The notes under the pieces were generated by a model, which was not told the DNA's origin, ran no database searches, and saw nothing but the letters and a program-made list of their open reading frames with translations. From Lachnospiraceae bacterium (lineage in GTDB: Bacteria > Bacillota > Clostridia > Lachnospirales > Lachnospiraceae), in NCBI GenBank assembly GCA_015057665.1, contig SVDY01000001.1, forward strand, positions 124,001 through 188,000: a stretch of 64,000 nt of DNA, written 5' to 3'. The first letter of the stretch is position 1, and every line of letters starts with the position of its first letter. The position numbers and the translations under genes are program-made. Below, one piece after another: positions 9,838-18,559 of the stretch.

Positions 9838-10404
9838 ATGTTTTACGGTGCTTTTCCAAGTGATTTAAAAGAAAACATTAACAGAGTGATAGAAACGATG
9901 CCCCAAACTACATTCAATAATGTTCCCTTTTCCACAAGTGACAATATTATTGAATATATCATTAAAAACCATGTTATTGCTATTCCATATAGAATGTACT
10001 TGTTAGATATTTCTGATGTAGAATACGAAAAATTAAATCAAACCCAAAAACAAATACTGTGTTGTATCTATACAAGAAGTTGCAATGGATACATTAGAGA
10101 AAAATACCTGCGAAAACTGTTAGATATGCCGATTGAACAATGGGTCATTCCGTTTGTAATCAAACTATGTGACGAATATGTGATTGAACTGATTGAAATT
10201 ATATATGACAAATTGAAAGAACGAGATAATGCAGACATTCAAGATTTTTGTCTGAAAAATAAAATTATCATCAGTAAAAGCTACTCAAGAATGATAAGTT
10301 ATTGGAATGAGTACTATCGCGGATACGAGTTTAATTTTAAGAAGTATATCGGCAGAAAATTGTTCCGTGAATGTCTTGGATACGATAGAACATTTGAAAG
10401 ATAA
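9838..10404 (+). CDS. Hypothetical protein
   Basis: 188 residues; I do not recognise a family. The middle (KLNQTQKQILCCIYTRSCNGYIREKYL) looks like a helical unit similar to those that follow DNA-binding or HEAT-like segments, and the rest is mixed helix rich in Tyr, Ile and Lys. No signal peptide or membrane segment. A GAAGGAG site precedes the ATG. AT-rich compared with gltX and ptsI; together with the next gene it looks like a small acquired insert on the opposite strand. Confidence 0.6.
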   Translation: MFYGAFPSDLKENINRVIETMPQTTFNNVPFSTSDNIIEYIIKNHVIAIPYRMYLLDISDVEYEKLNQTQKQILCCIYTRSCNGYIREKYLRKLLDMPIEQWVIPFVIKLCDEYVIELIEIIYDKLKERDNADIQDFCLKNKIIISKSYSRMISYWNEYYRGYEFNFKKYIGRKLFRECLGYDRTFER

Positions 10405-10473
10405 ATCCAAATTTGTTATTCCGTTTTCTATATCAAAGAATATGACAGCTACCAAGTTGAAGAGGTGCCAAAC

Positions 10474-10962
10474 ATGAATATAAAATCATTATCCAATAGT
10501 TATGATGTTCGACAATTAAACGAAAATGATGTTGAAATGATATATGATTTAAGCCACAAAAACTCTCTATTTTATCAATACCATCCCCCATTTGTTACAA
10601 CTGAAAGTATCCTGGATGATATGAAAGCATTACCTCCCGGAAAGACCTATGCGGACAAGTATTATATCGGTTTCTTTGATAATAAGAATTTGGTTGCGAT
10701 TATGGATTTAATACTTGCCTATCCTACAGAAGAAATAGCCTTCATTGGATTCTTTATGACAGATATTGATTATCAAAACAAAGGAATCGGTTCAATGATC
10801 ATAAATAATATATCTTCTTATTTAAAATCATTAGGATGTAAAAAGATTCGTCTCGGAGTGGATAAAGGCAATCCACAAAGTTATAGGTTTTGGACAAAAA
10901 ACGGGTTTAATATCATGAAAGAAAATGAATATATTCTCATGGAAAAAAATCTCTACACATGA
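10474..10962 (+). CDS. GNAT family N-acetyltransferase
   Basis: About 162 residues with the acetyl-CoA-binding motif A (NKGIGSMIINNISSYL) and a C-terminal ESYRFW-like segment (NPQSYRFWTKNGF). Transfers an acetyl group from acetyl-CoA to an unknown amine. The ATG at 10,474 is preferred over an in-frame GTG at 10,465 because GAAGAGG lies eight bases before it. Downstream of the 188-residue unknown, same strand, about 70 bases apart. Confidence 0.8.
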   Translation: MNIKSLSNSYDVRQLNENDVEMIYDLSHKNSLFYQYHPPFVTTESILDDMKALPPGKTYADKYYIGFFDNKNLVAIMDLILAYPTEEIAFIGFFMTDIDYQNKGIGSMIINNISSYLKSLGCKKIRLGVDKGNPQSYRFWTKNGFNIMKENEYILMEKNLYT

Positions 10963-11294
10963 ATATCAAAAGATTAAATCACGATTTCACCATGTGTAAA
11001 GTCATGGCATGGCATAATTCAAAAATTTAGAACAAACTTGCTTCTTTTTTGATTATCTGCATGTCATATGGTTAAAACTTGCTAAATAACTTGCCAGTAA
11101 CCATGGGATATAGTTGTCTTAAGCATGGCCAAACCCACAAAACACCTCACTGACATGCTTACCACCAATAAACTAATCCAAATCAAGCATGTCAAAACTT
11201 AGATTCTGCATTCTTACCATGCCACCCTCAAAAAAACGATCGTCAGGTTCCCGGGCAAGCTAGCCTTTTACCGTTCACCGTTACAAAACAAGAA
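10963..11294. other. Non-coding stretch with CATG-rich words and an inverted repeat
   Basis: No supported gene. CATG tetramers are unusually frequent. A perfect 10-bp inverted repeat, TGACATGCTT (11,151-11,160) and AAGCATGTCA (11,185-11,194), has a 24-base loop. Its role is unclear; it may be an old insertion scar or a structured trailer. Confidence 0.35.
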
Positions 11295-11319
11295 AAGAAC
11301 CCGCCATGAGCGGGTTCTT
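11295..11319 (-). terminator. ptsI terminator
   Basis: AAGAACCCGC / GCGGGTTCTT stem with a 5-base loop, followed on the minus strand by TTTTCTTG. Confidence 0.8.
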
Positions 11320-11346
11320 CCAATTTCATAAGAAATCTTAATTCAA

Positions 11347-13056
11347 TTATTTCGCTACAGATTTCAGATATTCAACAACCTCTGCTTCTGTTGCAAATGT
11401 AAGCACCTTATCAGCTACTTCTTTTGCTTCTTCCATTGTCCACTGAGACATTACCTTACGTGTTGCAAGGATGGATGTTGGACTTACAGAGAATTCATCT
11501 AAGCCCCATGCAAGAAGTACAGGTACAAGCATTGGATCTGCTGCCGCTTCACCACACATACCTACCATGATGCCTTCTTTCTTACCACATTCAATGATTC
11601 TGTGGATAGAACGAAGAACTGCAGGCTGGTATGCAGAGTAGAGGTAAGCAACTTTTGCGTTGCCACGGTCAACTGCCATAGTATAACCTGTAAGGTCGTT
11701 TGTACCGATACTAAAGAAATCTGCTTCTTTGGCAAGTACATCAGCCAGTACTGCGGAAGCGGCAGTTTCTGTCATGATACCAACTTTGATGTCTTTATCA
11801 TAAGCGATACCCTGTGCATCTAAGTCTGCTTTGATTTCTGCTACCATAGCTTTTACTTCACGGATTTCTTCTACACATGTTACAAGCGGTACCATGATGC
11901 GGATCTTACCGAAAGCACTTGCACGAAGAAGTGCACGAAGCTGTGGTTTATAAATATCTTCTTTACGGTCTAAGCAGAAACGAACTGCTCTGTAACCTAA
12001 GAATGGGTTTTCTTCTGTTTCAAGGCCAAGATAAGGGATTGCCTTGTCGCCGCCGATGTCGAGAGTACGGATAATAACAGGTTTGTCTGCTAAAGTCTCA
12101 GCTGCCATCTTGTAAGCCTGGAACTGTTCTTCTTCAGTTGGAATACTTATTGCATCCATGAATAAGAATTCTGTACGGAATAAGCCTACACCTTCACCGT
12201 CACACTCTAAAACTTTAACTGCTTCCTGTGGAGTTCCGATATTACCAACTAATTCTACAACTTCTCCGCTTGCCATCTGGCTAGGAAGACCTCTGAATTT
12301 CTCAAGTAATTTCTTGTCATTCAGATAAGCTACTCTCTTCTTAATATATGTTTCCACTGTGTCATTGCTTGGATTTAAGTAAACAACTCCATCTGTACCG
12401 TCTACGATGACACGCTGTCCGTCTGTCACTGTAGATACGATATTATCGATACTAAGTACTGCAGGAATCTCAAGGGCTCTTGCTAAAATTGCGGAATGGG
12501 ATGTCTTTCCGCCAACTTCTGTTAAGATACCTACTACGTTAGCAGGATTAATGCCTGCTGTCATGGATGGGGTTAAATCTGTTGCAACAAGTACAGTTCC
12601 TGCAGGTACAGCACTGATATCTGTCTCTTCTTCCCCAAGAAGAATCATTAACATTCTTGTCTTGATATCGTTAACGTCTGTTGCTCTCTGCTGGAACATC
12701 TCGTCCGGAATAGATGCAAACATCTGTGCAAACATATCACACACATTAGAAAGGGCAGCTTCTGCATTGATACATTCACTTTCAATGGAGCCTTCAATCT
12801 GGCCTGTCATCTCAGGATCCTGCATCATAAGAATATGTCCTTCTAAAATCTCTGCTTCTTTCTCACCGATACGAGCTTTAATATCATCTGCCATAGCCTG
12901 TGTTTTCTCCATAAACACATCTAAAGCATCCTGAAATCTCTTCTTTTCTGCTTCAACATCACTTACTGTTACAGTTTTGAAATCAAGGTTGGCTTCTTTG
13001 ATCACAACAACCTGTCCGATTCCGTAACCCTGTGATGCTCCTATTCCTTTTTTCAT
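11347..13056 (-). CDS. ptsI: Phosphoenolpyruvate-protein phosphotransferase (PTS enzyme I)
   Basis: First enzyme of the sugar phosphotransferase system: takes phosphate from PEP and passes it to HPr. 569 residues. GGKTSHSAILARALEIPAV holds the phosphorylated His; LFRTEFLFMD, the PEP-binding FFSIGTNDL and catalytic GMCGEAAADP are present. GAGGTGG precedes the ATG. It follows ptsH by about 40 bases in one operon. Confidence 0.97.
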   Translation of the reverse strand: MKKGIGASQGYGIGQVVVIKEANLDFKTVTVSDVEAEKKRFQDALDVFMEKTQAMADDIKARIGEKEAEILEGHILMMQDPEMTGQIEGSIESECINAEAALSNVCDMFAQMFASIPDEMFQQRATDVNDIKTRMLMILLGEEETDISAVPAGTVLVATDLTPSMTAGINPANVVGILTEVGGKTSHSAILARALEIPAVLSIDNIVSTVTDGQRVIVDGTDGVVYLNPSNDTVETYIKKRVAYLNDKKLLEKFRGLPSQMASGEVVELVGNIGTPQEAVKVLECDGEGVGLFRTEFLFMDAISIPTEEEQFQAYKMAAETLADKPVIIRTLDIGGDKAIPYLGLETEENPFLGYRAVRFCLDRKEDIYKPQLRALLRASAFGKIRIMVPLVTCVEEIREVKAMVAEIKADLDAQGIAYDKDIKVGIMTETAASAVLADVLAKEADFFSIGTNDLTGYTMAVDRGNAKVAYLYSAYQPAVLRSIHRIIECGKKEGIMVGMCGEAAADPMLVPVLLAWGLDEFSVSPTSILATRKVMSQWTMEEAKEVADKVLTFATEAEVVEYLKSVAK

Positions 13057-13096
13057 ATGTCCACCTCGTTCATTTGCCCTTCGGAAGTGAATCAGA

Positions 13097-13360
13097 TTAT
13101 TCGCCTAAGCCGGATTCGATTAATTCGATAGCTGTCTTTAATGCTTCTGCTTCATCAGCACCGTCGCATTCGATTTCTACTTCTGCGCCGCATTTGATGC
13201 ATGCACCGATAATGTTAAGAAGGCTCTTACCGTTTGTCTTTGTTCCATTGTGGATGATGTTTACGTTACAAGCAAATTTTGCCATTGCTTTTGCGAAAAC
13301 GCCTGCTGGTCTCATGTGTAAGCCCTGTGGATTGTGGATAGTAATTTTCTGTGATACCAT
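13097..13360 (-). CDS. ptsH: Phosphocarrier protein HPr
   Basis: 87 residues. HMRPAG carries the phospho-accepting His15, and NGKSLLNIIG carries regulatory Ser46, the target of HPr kinase in Firmicutes, so it can act in catabolite control as well as sugar uptake. The start at 13,360 is chosen over a much longer open frame because of the AGAGGAG site and the exact family N-terminus. First gene of the ptsH-ptsI operon. Confidence 0.96.
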   Translation of the reverse strand: MVSQKITIHNPQGLHMRPAGVFAKAMAKFACNVNIIHNGTKTNGKSLLNIIGACIKCGAEVEIECDGADEAEALKTAIELIESGLGE

Positions 13361-13472
13361 AATTTTTTCTCCTCTTTTTTCAAATAATCGCCTGTCTTGA
13401 TTGTTCATTCTGCCCGGAATGATGTTTTGCGGCTGTGTAAATCCCCCGTTGTAACATATCCATGAATTTCTC

Positions 13473-13510
13473 TGCATATGTATGCTTTCGCACCCCAATA
13501 TCCATATGCA
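13473..13510. promoter_or_regulatory. Inverted repeat upstream of ptsH
   Basis: TGCATATG (13,473-13,480) and CATATGCA (13,503-13,510), 8-bp arms with a 22-base spacer, about 115 bases before ptsH. A possible regulator site; not a recognisable cre box. Confidence 0.3.
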
Positions 13511-13664
13511 AAAAAAACACCTAAATTCTGCCACATTCCATTGCTGTGTTCATAATCTAGGCTTCCTGTCTATCGAACAGTAACAATCCGTTTCCTTCAA
13601 ATAGCGTGAGTTTATCATAGCATACTGGTATTTGATTGTCAATGAAAAGCCCCTGTTTGTGCCA

Positions 13665-13690
13665 AAAAAAGACCCCTGAATCAGGGGTCC
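13665..13690 (-). terminator. Terminator of the TPR protein gene
   Basis: GACCCCTGA / TCAGGGGTC hairpin followed on the minus strand by seven T. Confidence 0.85.
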
Positions 13691-13732
13691 TTTCGTGTAG
13701 AAGTACTAATTATTACTCATAAATGAAAAACT

Positions 13733-14389
13733 TTACTGTCTGCTTTCCAGAAATATCTTTTCTTTTAATCCGTCTTCATCTTCCGGATATTTGCTGCAGT
13801 AGGCTTTAGCCAGTTCATAGGCCTTCTCATACTGCTGCTGCTCTTCATAAATCACAATCTCCAAAAAAGCCAGCTTGCGTGCAATATCCTCATCTTTTAT
13901 ATTCTGATATGTATGAATCACATTCGCTGCGTCTTCATACTGTTCCATCGTTACGTAATGATTTGCAAGGTAACATAAAAATTCCGGATCTTTTGTATTC
14001 TCATAACCTTCTTTATAAACGGAGGCTGCTGTTTCCTCTTCCTCAAGACCAATAAGGCAGTAAGCTTTCATCACATAAGGAATATTGTCTTTGTTATTCT
14101 CAGCAATCATACTCTCGTAAAGCTTTAAGGCCTCTTCAAATTCTCCCAGTTTTATATGGGCTTCTGCCTGATAATAAGAAAGATCTGTTTTTAAATCCCC
14201 GGAGAAAAGATTGTTGTGGTCTGCTGCATCCTCAAAGAACTGAATCGCCTTCTTGTAATCTTCTTCCTGAAAAAACACGGCTGCATCCCCATAGATTTCA
14301 TCCTGTGTTCTCTTTTCATTAGTCTGATAGACAAGAATACCAATAAGGGCGGCAAAAATCAATCCAATTAGAGCAATTAATTTTTTCAC
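13733..14389 (-). CDS. Membrane-anchored tetratricopeptide repeat protein
   Basis: About 218 residues: an N-terminal membrane anchor (KLIALIGLIFAALIGILVY), then TPR-like helix pairs (YKKAIQFFEDAADHNN, FEEALKLYESMIAEN, YEDAANVIHTYQN, YEKAYELAKAYCSKYP). Likely a surface or envelope scaffold; partner unknown. Two in-frame GTG codons occur; the one at 14,389 is seven or so bases from AAGGAGGA, while the one at 14,395 nearly touches it, so 14,389 is preferred. Downstream of the PurL-like gene, separated by about 45 bases, perhaps co-transcribed. Confidence 0.75.
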   Translation of the reverse strand: MKKLIALIGLIFAALIGILVYQTNEKRTQDEIYGDAAVFFQEEDYKKAIQFFEDAADHNNLFSGDLKTDLSYYQAEAHIKLGEFEEALKLYESMIAENNKDNIPYVMKAYCLIGLEEEETAASVYKEGYENTKDPEFLCYLANHYVTMEQYEDAANVIHTYQNIKDEDIARKLAFLEIVIYEEQQQYEKAYELAKAYCSKYPEDEDGLKEKIFLESRQ

Positions 14390-14436
14390 GGGCACTCCTC
14401 CTTCCGACGTCCAAAATATCTGTTCCTGTAGATATT

Positions 14437-15540
14437 TTATACTTCAAACAAATCATCTAATTCGATGATCTCATTGTGATATTCCATCACCGGTTCTTCA
14501 ATAACTTCCCCAAGGAACATGCATGGAATTTCAATATGTCTGATGTCACGAGGTTTGATTTCTGCCACGATGGCTCCATAGGCTTTCTGAGAAAGCTGCT
14601 CCAAACGGATATCTTCATCAATCCGTACTCCATATTCCTTTTCAAAGCTCATCTTTGCAAGAGCTTCCATCGTTCCACCGATACCAACGGCATAGGCGGA
14701 CTGAATGTAACCATTCTTCACCATTTTATGGAATTTCTTATACGTCTTCATGGCTTCCTCATAGATTGGCCTGTCATATTTATCATATGGAATACAGAAA
14801 CGTACAATCTTGTTATCCGGTTTCTTAAAAGCCGTCGTTACGATATGATCTCTCTTTGTCACATTCATGGCAACTGTCCTGAACTCAGGCTGTGCCTCTT
14901 CATCCCCATAACATTCCTTTAAGAAAGCATCTGCCAGGTTAACAGCTTCCTGATTCTCTGTATAGGAAAGACCGAATCCTTTTACTGCTTCATAGGCTCC
15001 AAGAAGAGCCGCCATTCTTCTTCCCTCTTCTACTTTCCCTTCTTCTGCATTGCCGCAGCATGGGCACTGATCCTGATTTTCCATTTTATAATATTCCTGA
15101 AAATGAACCTGCGCGTTTCGATAATCGCACCCGCAGGCTGCCAGTTTGGCAAGTGCCAAAACAACCGTATATAAGGCGCCATGATATGGACTCCATTTGG
15201 AAAGATAAGGTGCAATGCCGTAGCTTACCATAGCTTCCTCATCACTGTCCTTTTTGATATCTTCATTTGCAATCAGGGATGCCTGCATTTTCGTTGGTTT
15301 GCAGAAATTCTTAAAACATTTCATTGTCTTTAACCAATGACTTTTCAATTCGCCATCGATATTTTCTGCTTCCTCAAAATAATTATGCTTTACATCCGGC
15401 ATGGCAACAAACGCGTCGCATTCCGGACACAGGCTTTCTTTCCCCATATCTTTTTTATACTGCTCAAAAGTCTTGGTAATTGTTTCCTGATAATACCCCT
15501 GTTCAAATTCAATATGATATAAACTATTTACACTACCCAT
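14437..15540 (-). CDS. PurL-derived protein (degenerate FGAM synthase C-terminal part)
   Basis: About 367 residues. Segments resemble the second half of the long clostridial phosphoribosylformylglycinamidine synthase: YLSKWSPYHGALYTVV, a FQEYY piece, AALLGAYEAVKGFG, SAYAVGIGGTMEALAKMSF and the end GEVIEEPVMEYHNEIIELDDL. The N-terminal catalytic half and the glutaminase domain are absent. The position where PurL has GKDSMSG reads NQEAVNLADAF, so FGAM synthase activity is not expected. CPEC and CPCC clusters and an unrelated N-terminus (MGSVNSLYHIEFEQGYYQE) are extra. The reading frame is intact with a GGAGG site, suggesting a kept, repurposed protein. Assignment is by remembered family motifs, not alignment. 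Confidence 0.6.
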   Translation of the reverse strand: MGSVNSLYHIEFEQGYYQETITKTFEQYKKDMGKESLCPECDAFVAMPDVKHNYFEEAENIDGELKSHWLKTMKCFKNFCKPTKMQASLIANEDIKKDSDEEAMVSYGIAPYLSKWSPYHGALYTVVLALAKLAACGCDYRNAQVHFQEYYKMENQDQCPCCGNAEEGKVEEGRRMAALLGAYEAVKGFGLSYTENQEAVNLADAFLKECYGDEEAQPEFRTVAMNVTKRDHIVTTAFKKPDNKIVRFCIPYDKYDRPIYEEAMKTYKKFHKMVKNGYIQSAYAVGIGGTMEALAKMSFEKEYGVRIDEDIRLEQLSQKAYGAIVAEIKPRDIRHIEIPCMFLGEVIEEPVMEYHNEIIELDDLFEV

Positions 15541-15599
15541 GCTCATTCCTCCATGATTTGCCCCTATGGTATCAGCTAAAATAATCTTTGTAAAGAAAT

Positions 15600-16802
15600 T
15601 TATGCTTCTACAGATGCCTTTAATGCATCCGCGATCTGATCAAGAACCCCCATCTGATCTTCTTTTAATGCTGATTTAATGGAAATTGTTTCATTTAACA
15701 CAGTACAGTCTTTTAATTCTTCTACCTGTTTTGCCATCTGTTTTGCAGCAACCGGTCCCCATGTACCGTTATCAATAAATGTAAATGTTCTGTTTTTCAG
15801 ACCATGAGACTTCATTTCATGAAGCAGATGATCCATGAGAGGATATACCCCTCCATTGTAAGTAGGAGATGCAAGTAAAATATGGCTGTAATGGAAACTT
15901 TCAGACAGCAGCCAGGAAGTATCTGTTCCGGATACATCGTAAAGTTTTACTTTTACTCCTCTTTCCGCAAGTTTAAATGCCATTATTTCTGCCATGTTTT
16001 CTGTATTTCCGTACATAGACGCGTATGCAATCATCACACCCTTTGTTTCCGGCTCATATGTGCTCCAGATATTGTATTTATCTATGAAATATGCCGGATT
16101 TGTTCTCCAGATAATGCCGTGAAGAGGGCAGAGAATCTGAATATCAAGTGTTGCTGCCTTCTTAAGGGCTGCCTGCACCTGCATACCGTATTTGCCGCAG
16201 ATATTTGTATAGTATCTTCTGGCTTCATCAAGCCAGTCACGGTCAAAATCCACTTCGTCATCAAAGATTGTACCATCAATGGTGCCAAATGTTCCAAATC
16301 CGTCTGCAGAGAAAAGCACCTTATCAAAGCTGTCGTAAGTCATCATTACTTCCGGCCAGTGTACCATCGGTGCCATGACAAATGTCAGAGTATGTCTGCC
16401 AAGTTCCAATGTTTCCATCTCTTTTACCATAAGGAAACGGCTCTCATCTACATCTCTGAAGAACTGCTTAATCATCGGAAGTGTTTTGGCATTTACCACT
16501 ACTTTTGCATTTTTATAGTGATTCATTACATAGGAAATGCTGGAGCAGTGATCCGGTTCCATATGCTGAACAACAAGATAATCAAGATCTCTTCCGCCAA
16601 GGGCATATTTTACATTTTCTGCAAACTGTCTTGTCTCATTCTGATCCATAGTATCCATAAGACAGGTCTTTTCGTCCAAAATAAGATAAGAGTTATAGGA
16701 AACGCCTCTGGTAAGAGGATATAAATTTTCAAAACGGCTTAAACGGCGGTCATTGGCGCCGACCCAGATAATATCATCCGTAATTTTTCTTGTACAATGC
16801 AT
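15600..16802 (-). CDS. fprA: FprA-type flavo-diiron protein
   Basis: 400 residues. An N-terminal metallo-beta-lactamase-like diiron domain (VQHMEPDHCSS, with the H-x-E-x-D-H ligands) is followed by a flavodoxin domain (YASMYGNTENMAE binds FMN). Such enzymes reduce O2 to water or NO to N2O and protect strict anaerobes. AAGGAG lies before the ATG. prdX is immediately upstream, with about 60 bases between them. Confidence 0.94.
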   Translation of the reverse strand: MHCTRKITDDIIWVGANDRRLSRFENLYPLTRGVSYNSYLILDEKTCLMDTMDQNETRQFAENVKYALGGRDLDYLVVQHMEPDHCSSISYVMNHYKNAKVVVNAKTLPMIKQFFRDVDESRFLMVKEMETLELGRHTLTFVMAPMVHWPEVMMTYDSFDKVLFSADGFGTFGTIDGTIFDDEVDFDRDWLDEARRYYTNICGKYGMQVQAALKKAATLDIQILCPLHGIIWRTNPAYFIDKYNIWSTYEPETKGVMIAYASMYGNTENMAEIMAFKLAERGVKVKLYDVSGTDTSWLLSESFHYSHILLASPTYNGGVYPLMDHLLHEMKSHGLKNRTFTFIDNGTWGPVAAKQMAKQVEELKDCTVLNETISIKSALKEDQMGVLDQIADALKASVEA

Positions 16803-16865
16803 CGCTATTCTCCTTTCAAACCATTCATTCTGTCAAAATGCATTCATAAAACCACTGTCAGACTG

Positions 16866-17417
16866 TTATTCCTGTCCAACTAAAGTGACGAAAACCGGCT
16901 CGTGTTCCATGGCCGGAATAATCTTTTCAAATAAATCTTTCGTACTTATCTTTAAACTTGAAGTGTTTACACATGGGTGGCAGCCGAAAAACTCCGGTTC
17001 CAGAAGATCTCTGTCTGCCAGAAGCTGAACCCTTTTGTCTTTATCGTTCATTAAGCCCATCACACTGACTGACCCCGGAAGTATATCAAGAAATTCCTCC
17101 ATGTGCTCCGGTCCCGCAAAAGAAAGTCTGGAGCTGCCAATCTGAACAGATAATTCCTTTGTTTTAAAAGGTTTATCCCCGGGCATCATAAGAAGATAAA
17201 ACTTTGTCTTCTGCCGGTTGCATAAAAAGAGGTTTTTACAGATAAAAATATCTAAAACTTCATCTACCCCTTTGCAGGCCTCCATGGTATCCGTATGTTC
17301 ATGATCCACTCTCATGTATTCTATCCCAAGACGGTCAAGAAAATCATAAACACGGATTTCCTTCGCTTCCCTGCCGCTGCAGTCAAAAGGCCGTCCTTTG
17401 TATAATGTAAGTTCCAT
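16866..17417 (-). CDS. prdX: Prolyl-tRNA deacylase, YbaK/PrdX type
   Basis: 183 residues with an aminoacyl-tRNA deacylase fold (KFYLLMMPGDKPFKTKEL, GSVSVMGLMNDKDKRVQLL, FFGCHPCVNTSSLKIS). Clears mischarged Ala-tRNA(Pro). GAGGAG precedes the ATG. It is one of two stand-alone tRNA editing proteins in the window, the other being AlaX. Confidence 0.88.
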   Translation of the reverse strand: MELTLYKGRPFDCSGREAKEIRVYDFLDRLGIEYMRVDHEHTDTMEACKGVDEVLDIFICKNLFLCNRQKTKFYLLMMPGDKPFKTKELSVQIGSSRLSFAGPEHMEEFLDILPGSVSVMGLMNDKDKRVQLLADRDLLEPEFFGCHPCVNTSSLKISTKDLFEKIIPAMEHEPVFVTLVGQE

Positions 17418-17530
17418 TTCAATGTCTCCTCATAAATCCGGCACGAAATTTTACGGCCGGAATGATTTCATTTAATATATTATCATTGTTTTTGTTATCT
17501 GACAAATAAATTCTGTCATTTCCTTTTTCA

Positions 17531-17560
17531 TTGACCGGCAAGCCGGTTCTATTGTACAAT
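17531..17560 (+). promoter_or_regulatory. luxS promoter with overlapping palindrome
   Basis: TTGACC, an 18-base spacer and TACAAT. A palindrome ACCGGCAAGCCGGT (17,534-17,547) lies across the -35/spacer region and is a candidate operator. Confidence 0.55.
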
Positions 17561-17584
17561 AACAGAAATCTGATATACGTCTGA

Positions 17585-17652
17585 CGAGGATATACCGGAA
17601 TTCACATTGTAAAATGTCAGCTATGCACGGGTGAATCCCACTCAAAACCTCG
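17585..17652 (+). promoter_or_regulatory. Possible structured leader of luxS
   Basis: The 5' leader of about 115 bases can close CGAGG (17,585-17,589) with CCTCG (17,648-17,652) around ACATT/AATGT and GGG/CCC hairpins. I could not match it to a SAM, SAH or other riboswitch consensus. It may be a cis-regulatory RNA or chance pairing. Confidence 0.25.
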
Positions 17653-17680
17653 CAGCCGAAACTTGAAAAGGAGAATCTTC

Positions 17681-18160
17681 ATGCAAAAAATCGCAAGTTT
17701 TACTGTAAATCATTTGGATCTTTATCCGGGTGTCTACGTCTCAAGAAAAGACACTGTGGGTGAATCTGTCATTACAACCTTTGACCTTCGTATGACCGCT
17801 CCAAACAGAGAACCTGTCATGAACACCGCCGAGATGCACACCATGGAACACCTGGCAGCTACATGGCTTAGAAATGATGAATCCATCAAAGATAAAGTAA
17901 TCTACTTTGGACCAATGGGATGCCGCACCGGATTCTATCTCATTCTGGCCGGAGACTACACTTCCAAAGAGGCTCTCCCTATTGTAACAAAAACTTATGA
18001 ATTCATCCGAGATTTTGAAGGCGATGTGCCTGGTGCTTCTGCAAGAGACTGCGGCAATTATCTGGATATGAACCTTCCGATGGCCAAATATCTGGCAAAA
18101 CAGTATCTGGACAGAGCTTTGTATTGTGCGACAGATGCCAACTTAAATTATCCGGAATAA
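17681..18160 (+). CDS. luxS: S-ribosylhomocysteine lyase (autoinducer-2 synthesis)
   Basis: 159 residues. Cleaves S-ribosylhomocysteine to homocysteine and DPD, the AI-2 precursor, within the activated methyl cycle. HTMEH supplies two metal ligands; GPMGCRTGFY carries the catalytic Cys and ARDCGNYL the third ligand. ATG at 17,681 with AAAAGGAG eight bases before it; an upstream in-frame TTG is rejected. A single-gene unit with its own promoter. Confidence 0.96.
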   Translation: MQKIASFTVNHLDLYPGVYVSRKDTVGESVITTFDLRMTAPNREPVMNTAEMHTMEHLAATWLRNDESIKDKVIYFGPMGCRTGFYLILAGDYTSKEALPIVTKTYEFIRDFEGDVPGASARDCGNYLDMNLPMAKYLAKQYLDRALYCATDANLNYPE

Positions 18161-18307
18161 GAACTCCAATTATTAACACAGATACATCCGTATAGTTTTA
18201 CTCCTTTTTGACACACTATTTTTAAGAGCCAGGGAACAAGTGGCGCTTTCCTGCTTCGTTTGTTCTTTGTTTCTTAAGTATCAGTGTGACCAGAAAGGAG
18301 TTTTTTT

Positions 18308-18508
18308 ATGAGACGTACAAGGGAAACTTACGAAAAAGTCGGCCGTGCATGCAGCGAATACAAACGCAAGCCCTTCCCGGGACAGGTCTACAACTTAGGC
18401 GGGGAAAGCAATTCTTTAAAACAGAGCTGCCTTACCTGCACTCATTTTAAAGATGAGCACTGTGATATCGATGTGTATGACAAAATCGCCGCACGATTGG
18501 ACAAATAA
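18308..18508 (+). CDS. Small cysteine-containing conserved hypothetical protein
   Basis: 66 residues, basic N-terminal half, C-terminal CLTCTHFKDEHCDID with three Cys and a His that could bind zinc or another metal. Function unknown. AAAGGAG lies before the ATG, and a strong terminator follows the stop, so it is a real gene. Sits alone between luxS and tmk. Confidence 0.65.
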   Translation: MRRTRETYEKVGRACSEYKRKPFPGQVYNLGGESNSLKQSCLTCTHFKDEHCDIDVYDKIAARLDK

Positions 18509-18509
18509 G

Positions 18510-18543
18510 AAAAAGCCGGTCACATGATGCTGACCGGCTTTTT
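18510..18543. terminator. Bidirectional terminator between small Cys protein and tmk
   Basis: AAAAAGCCGGTCA / TGACCGGCTTTTT, a 13-bp stem with a 7-8 base loop and T runs on both strands. Confidence 0.85.
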
Positions 18544-18559
18544 CTTTATTCATTTTCGA

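Noticed and set aside
13361-13534. N-terminal extension of HPr
   Set aside because: The extra 58 codons lack family similarity, and AGAGGAG with the exact HPr start lies at 13,360.
15882-16724. 280-codon plus-strand frame opposite fprA
   Set aside because: Cys/His/Phe-rich nonsense translation antisense to a strongly conserved enzyme.
17585-17652. SAM or SAH riboswitch upstream of luxS
   Set aside because: Pairing is possible but none of the conserved cores could be matched; kept only as a low-confidence leader structure.
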